From assembly GCA_038065335.1 (NCBI GenBank), contig JBBTRD010000047.1, forward strand, positions 1 to 6,270: a stretch of 6,270 nt of DNA, in the 5' to 3' direction. This document shows positions 4,340-6,270 of the stretch, one piece after another. Both the position numbers and the translations under genes were made by a program. The stretch's first letter is position 1. Every line of letters starts with the position of its first letter. Below the pieces are notes generated by a model. The model had not been told where the DNA came from, did no database searches, and was given only the letters and a program-made list of their open reading frames with translations. The DNA is from 2-01-FULL-41-21 sp038065335. Lineage in GTDB: Bacteria > Patescibacteriota > Minisyncoccia > 2-02-FULL-40-12 > GWA2-44-9.

Positions 4340-4573
4340 ATGTTCAGAGATTTTATCAGGAATTGCATCGTTGCTCCGGAGATTGAGCGGGAATTGCTCG
4401 ATCTCCTTAAGGAAAGTCGGGCAACGGTGACAGAGACGAAGAAGACGGTCGTGAGTGCTCGGAAGACCCTCAACAAGGTTGCTCCCGACACAAGGATGAT
4501 TCTGGTTGCGGCGGGCCTTGGCCTGGCCGTTGCCGGAGTGATGGTGGGGGTGGCTGTTGCCTCGGACAAGTGA
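4340..4573 (+). CDS. Small one-helix membrane protein with a charged helical N-terminal half
   Basis: The product is 77 residues. Residues 10-47 are predicted helical and heptad-like (EIERELLDLLKESRATVTETKKTVVSARKTL) and may form a coiled coil. Residues 53-74 are a glycine- and valine-rich membrane helix (MILVAAGLGLAVAGVMVGVAVA), ending SDK. The layout recalls YtxH-like or DUF948-like small envelope proteins, but similarity is to the pattern only and I assign no family. The GxxxG-like spacing in the helix would allow self-association. With the helical half first and a basic flank before the membrane helix, the N-terminus is likely cytoplasmic. The gene is about 55% G+C by hand count. It has its own extended -10 promoter, consensus ribosome binding site and long terminator, so it is probably abundant. 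Function unknown. Confidence 0.85.
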   Translation: MFRDFIRNCIVAPEIERELLDLLKESRATVTETKKTVVSARKTLNKVAPDTRMILVAAGLGLAVAGVMVGVAVASDK

Positions 4574-4581
4574 TCATCGGT

Positions 4582-4638
4582 GTCCCCGTATAAGGAATTT
4601 TTATTCAAGTTTCCTTATACGGGGACCTTTCTATTTTT
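4582..4638 (+). terminator. Intrinsic terminator with a perfect 16-bp stem
   Basis: GTCCCCGTATAAGGAA (4582-4597) pairs without mismatch with 4611-4626 around a 13-base loop. A U-rich tail CTTTCTATTTTT follows. It begins 8 bases after the TGA of the 77-residue gene and isolates it from the S66 operon. The stem is long for an intrinsic terminator and could also protect the 3' end. Confidence 0.9.
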
Positions 4639-4646
4639 ATGGTCGT

Positions 4647-4675
4647 TTGATTATTGACACACTTTTTGATAAGAT
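4647..4675 (+). promoter_or_regulatory. Possible promoter of the S66-DUF62 operon
   Basis: TTGATT (4647-4652) is 17 bases from TAAGAT (4670-4675), which has an upstream TGA giving an extended -10. Each hexamer matches the consensus at only 4 of 6 positions. The TTGACA at 4654-4659 has no -10 at an acceptable distance. A start near 4682 would place the inverted repeat AAGTG-N6-CACTT (4680-4695) at the very 5' end of the mRNA. Confidence 0.35.
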
Positions 4676-4728
4676 TCGGAAGTGTACTACCACTTGTGTT
4701 TGTAGATAGACTCAATAACAAAACTCTC

Positions 4729-5538
4729 ATGAAAATAGCGCTAGTTAATCTTTGCAAGATACAGGATTTTTCTAAAACAAAATATTTCCAAGATTCTTTT
4801 GAATTTCTTAAGGAAAATAATATTGATTTTGTTGATTATGTTTCTGGTAAAGAAACCGAGAATGATTTATTGAATGGATTTCATGAAGCTGTTAATAATG
4901 TAGAGGTAGAACTTGTATGGTTCATCCAAGGAGGCAGTGACCTCATTAAATTTCTTGATAAAATAAATTGGGATTTGGTAAAAAAAACAAGTAAGGAATA
5001 TTTCGGACTCAGTGATTTTACACACTTCGCATTTAAGGCTGTCGGTGCGGGAAAGACTTGTTATTATGGTCCAGGTCTCAAACAGATTAAAAGTTATTTG
5101 CCCACTAACGAACAAAGACAATTTGTTGTCGATTTCTTAAAAAATAAACAGATATCGCCATATGATACTAAGCTTCTTCAGGGAGAGGGGGACATGAATA
5201 TTGAAAACAAAAAAATTATCGGTGGACACTCTTTTATTACTGCAATAATGCTTCCCACGACCACCATTGATTTGCAGGCTAGATTCTTATTCTTTGAGCA
5301 TCATTACATCCCGGGAGAGGGATTAGTTGATGCCGCATATTTTTTGGATGCAGTAAGGTTATATATTTCACATAACAGACCGCAGGGTATTATATTGGGT
5401 CATTCACTACTATTTGATGAAAATAATAGTCCTATTGATATTGAGTTAATAAATAAATACCTTGCGGAGCATATTATTGATATGGGTCTGCCAATTTATT
5501 ATATTGATCACTTTAAGACAATAATAAAATTCTCTTAA
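4729..5538 (+). CDS. S66 family LD-carboxypeptidase / MccF-like protein
   Basis: Using the ATG at 4729 the product is 269 residues, a little short for the family (about 300-340). The S66 landmarks occur in order: a strand then QGGSD at residues 67-71 (family RGGxG, with Gln for Arg); WDLVKKTSKEYFGLSDFTHF, where GLSD carries the expected nucleophile Ser95; GGH (165-167) in place of the family's GGN; ARFLFFEHHY with the expected Glu190; and LPIYYIDHF near the end with the likely His261. So a Ser-Glu-His triad appears intact. S66 enzymes are cytoplasmic serine peptidases. They either trim the terminal D-alanine from murein tetrapeptides during wall recycling (LdcA) or cleave aminoacyl-adenylate-like peptide-nucleotides (MccF). 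The frame extends to a TTG at 4654, but those residues lack family similarity and overlap the promoter. There is no Shine-Dalgarno site. DUF62 follows 5 bases after the stop. Confidence 0.85.
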   Translation: MKIALVNLCKIQDFSKTKYFQDSFEFLKENNIDFVDYVSGKETENDLLNGFHEAVNNVEVELVWFIQGGSDLIKFLDKINWDLVKKTSKEYFGLSDFTHFAFKAVGAGKTCYYGPGLKQIKSYLPTNEQRQFVVDFLKNKQISPYDTKLLQGEGDMNIENKKIIGGHSFITAIMLPTTTIDLQARFLFFEHHYIPGEGLVDAAYFLDAVRLYISHNRPQGIILGHSLLFDENNSPIDIELINKYLAEHIIDMGLPIYYIDHFKTIIKFS

Positions 5539-5543
5539 GTTCA

Positions 5544-6270
5544 ATGAAAAAGCGTATAGTCATCATCACTGATTGTGTTGATATGGCGTACAATGAATTA
5601 CGGGGTGTAATCCTAAGAGACCTCGCAATAAGTAATTGTGTTTTTGATGTGGAAATAGAGCCAGTCATTCCTGTCGAGCCATTTTCTGTGGTTCACGGGA
5701 ATTTTATTTTGCGCTTAATGGCCGAAGCGTATCCTTCCGGAACTATCTTTTCGGTTATTTTAAATCCGATTAAACATAGACCAGAACGTATTTTTGGCAG
5801 AACTAGTCAAAAGAATTTTCTTTTCATAGGCGCAAACACAGGAGTTTTTAGTTGGTTTTTAAAAGATTTTGAAATTGACGTTCTATATGAGTTACACGAT
5901 CCTGGTTTTTATCCGTTTGGTGGTAAGTATGTCCATGCTCCAAATATTGCTAAGCTTGCCTCAGGCACTCCATTTGAAGAAATGGGAATAATCTTTAGCC
6001 CAGATAAGTTGACAAATATCGAGATAGAAGAGGGAACAATAGTGCATATTGATAATTTTGGACTCGCTAAATTTACAGGGACACTCCCAAAATCAAATGA
6101 CTGTGATCTTTTTTCAGTTGAGGTCGGAAACAAAAAACTTGTTGCAATATATGCCAAACGCATGATGAGTCGTGAAACGGGCGAGTGGGTAATTTATCCA
6201 GGTAGCTCGTTGGGATTACCTGAATTAGGCATGGTTCGAAATAATGGGGCACGAAAACTGGGGCTTAAAA
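5544..6270 (+). CDS. DUF62 / SAM hydroxide adenosyltransferase-like protein (3' partial)
   Basis: The first 242 residues are present, and the frame runs off the right edge with no stop. The order fits the SAM hydroxide adenosyltransferase (DUF62) family: ITD...D with RGVIL at the N-terminus (residues 8-24); YPSGTIFSVILNP (63-75; family fP.Gtv...VVDPGVG); FIGANTGVF (94-102; family APDNGLL); APNIAKLASG (132-141; family APAAAHLA.G); a C-terminal beta domain opening with HIDNFG (168-173; family iDrFGN); and YPGSSLGLPELGM with NNGARKLGL near the edge. The family hydrolyses S-adenosylmethionine to adenosine and methionine; the fold is shared with fluorinases. The water-activating Asp-Arg-His triad looks lost: VVDPG reads ILNPI (Asn74) and FHGRD reads FGGKY (Gly126, Lys128). 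The D10-D13 loop is two residues shorter than usual. It starts 5 bases after the S66 stop with no ribosome binding site, so it is probably translationally coupled. Confidence 0.85.
   Translation, partial: MKKRIVIITDCVDMAYNELRGVILRDLAISNCVFDVEIEPVIPVEPFSVVHGNFILRLMAEAYPSGTIFSVILNPIKHRPERIFGRTSQKNFLFIGANTGVFSWFLKDFEIDVLYELHDPGFYPFGGKYVHAPNIAKLASGTPFEEMGIIFSPDKLTNIEIEEGTIVHIDNFGLAKFTGTLPKSNDCDLFSVEVGNKKLVAIYAKRMMSRETGEWVIYPGSSLGLPELGMVRNNGARKLGLK

Noticed and set aside
4582..4626. Perfect 16-bp inverted repeat as a transposon end or CRISPR-like repeat
   Set aside because: It occurs once, directly after a stop codon, with a U-rich tail, so it is an intrinsic terminator.
4654..4728. TTG start adding 25 residues to the S66 protein
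   Set aside because: The TTG lies in a TTGACA within the promoter region, and the added residues do not match the S66 N-terminus. MKIALVNL at 4729 fits better.
5909..6163. Minus-strand 84-residue frame
   Set aside because: It lies wholly inside the DUF62 coding region on the other strand, with low-complexity composition and no start signals.

Overview
The window looks like chromosomal DNA from a small-genome bacterium, most plausibly a Candidate Phyla Radiation (Patescibacteria) member of the Parcubacteria type. The assignment is inference. It rests on AT-rich genes without Shine-Dalgarno sites, single-helix anchored and unfamiliar hypothetical proteins, and divergent versions of known enzyme families. 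UGA is used as a stop (small gene ending at 4573), so a UGA-recoding lineage such as Gracilibacteria is unlikely. No rRNA, tRNA, transposase, integrase or CRISPR array was seen.

Layout. 1-150: tail of a gene running in from the left, then a perfect-palindrome terminator. 192-626: a small membrane-anchored beta-rich protein, possibly on a leaderless mRNA. 627-735: an AT-rich promoter region built on a 10-bp tandem repeat. 736-1797: a complete class II Fic protein with a C-terminal winged helix. 1798-2080: a short region with a possible promoter, a 36-codon ORF and a strong terminator. 2081-2527 (minus): a small alpha/beta hydrolase. 2541-2894 (minus): a self-contained DUF397 gene with a near-consensus promoter, an operator-like inverted repeat, a leader hairpin, a strong ribosome binding site and its own terminator. 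2958-4259 (plus, divergent from DUF397): an unrecognised 433-residue protein with an internal duplication. 4263-4638: another self-contained unit encoding a 77-residue one-helix membrane protein. 4729 to the end: a two-gene operon of an S66 (LD-carboxypeptidase/MccF-like) protein and a DUF62 (SAM hydroxide adenosyltransferase-like) protein that runs off the right edge.

Two kinds of gene are interleaved. The AT-rich genes (Fic, hydrolase, 433-residue protein, S66, DUF62) have no visible Shine-Dalgarno site. The two small genes (DUF397 and the 77-residue membrane protein) are about 54-55% G+C by hand count, against about 31% for the adjacent hydrolase. Each of them has a consensus ribosome binding site, a strong sigma70-type promoter and a dedicated hairpin terminator. 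The best candidates for an undescribed system are the DUF397 / 433-residue divergent pair sharing a TTATTGT element, and the S66-DUF62 operon, in which the DUF62 protein has lost the expected catalytic triad.
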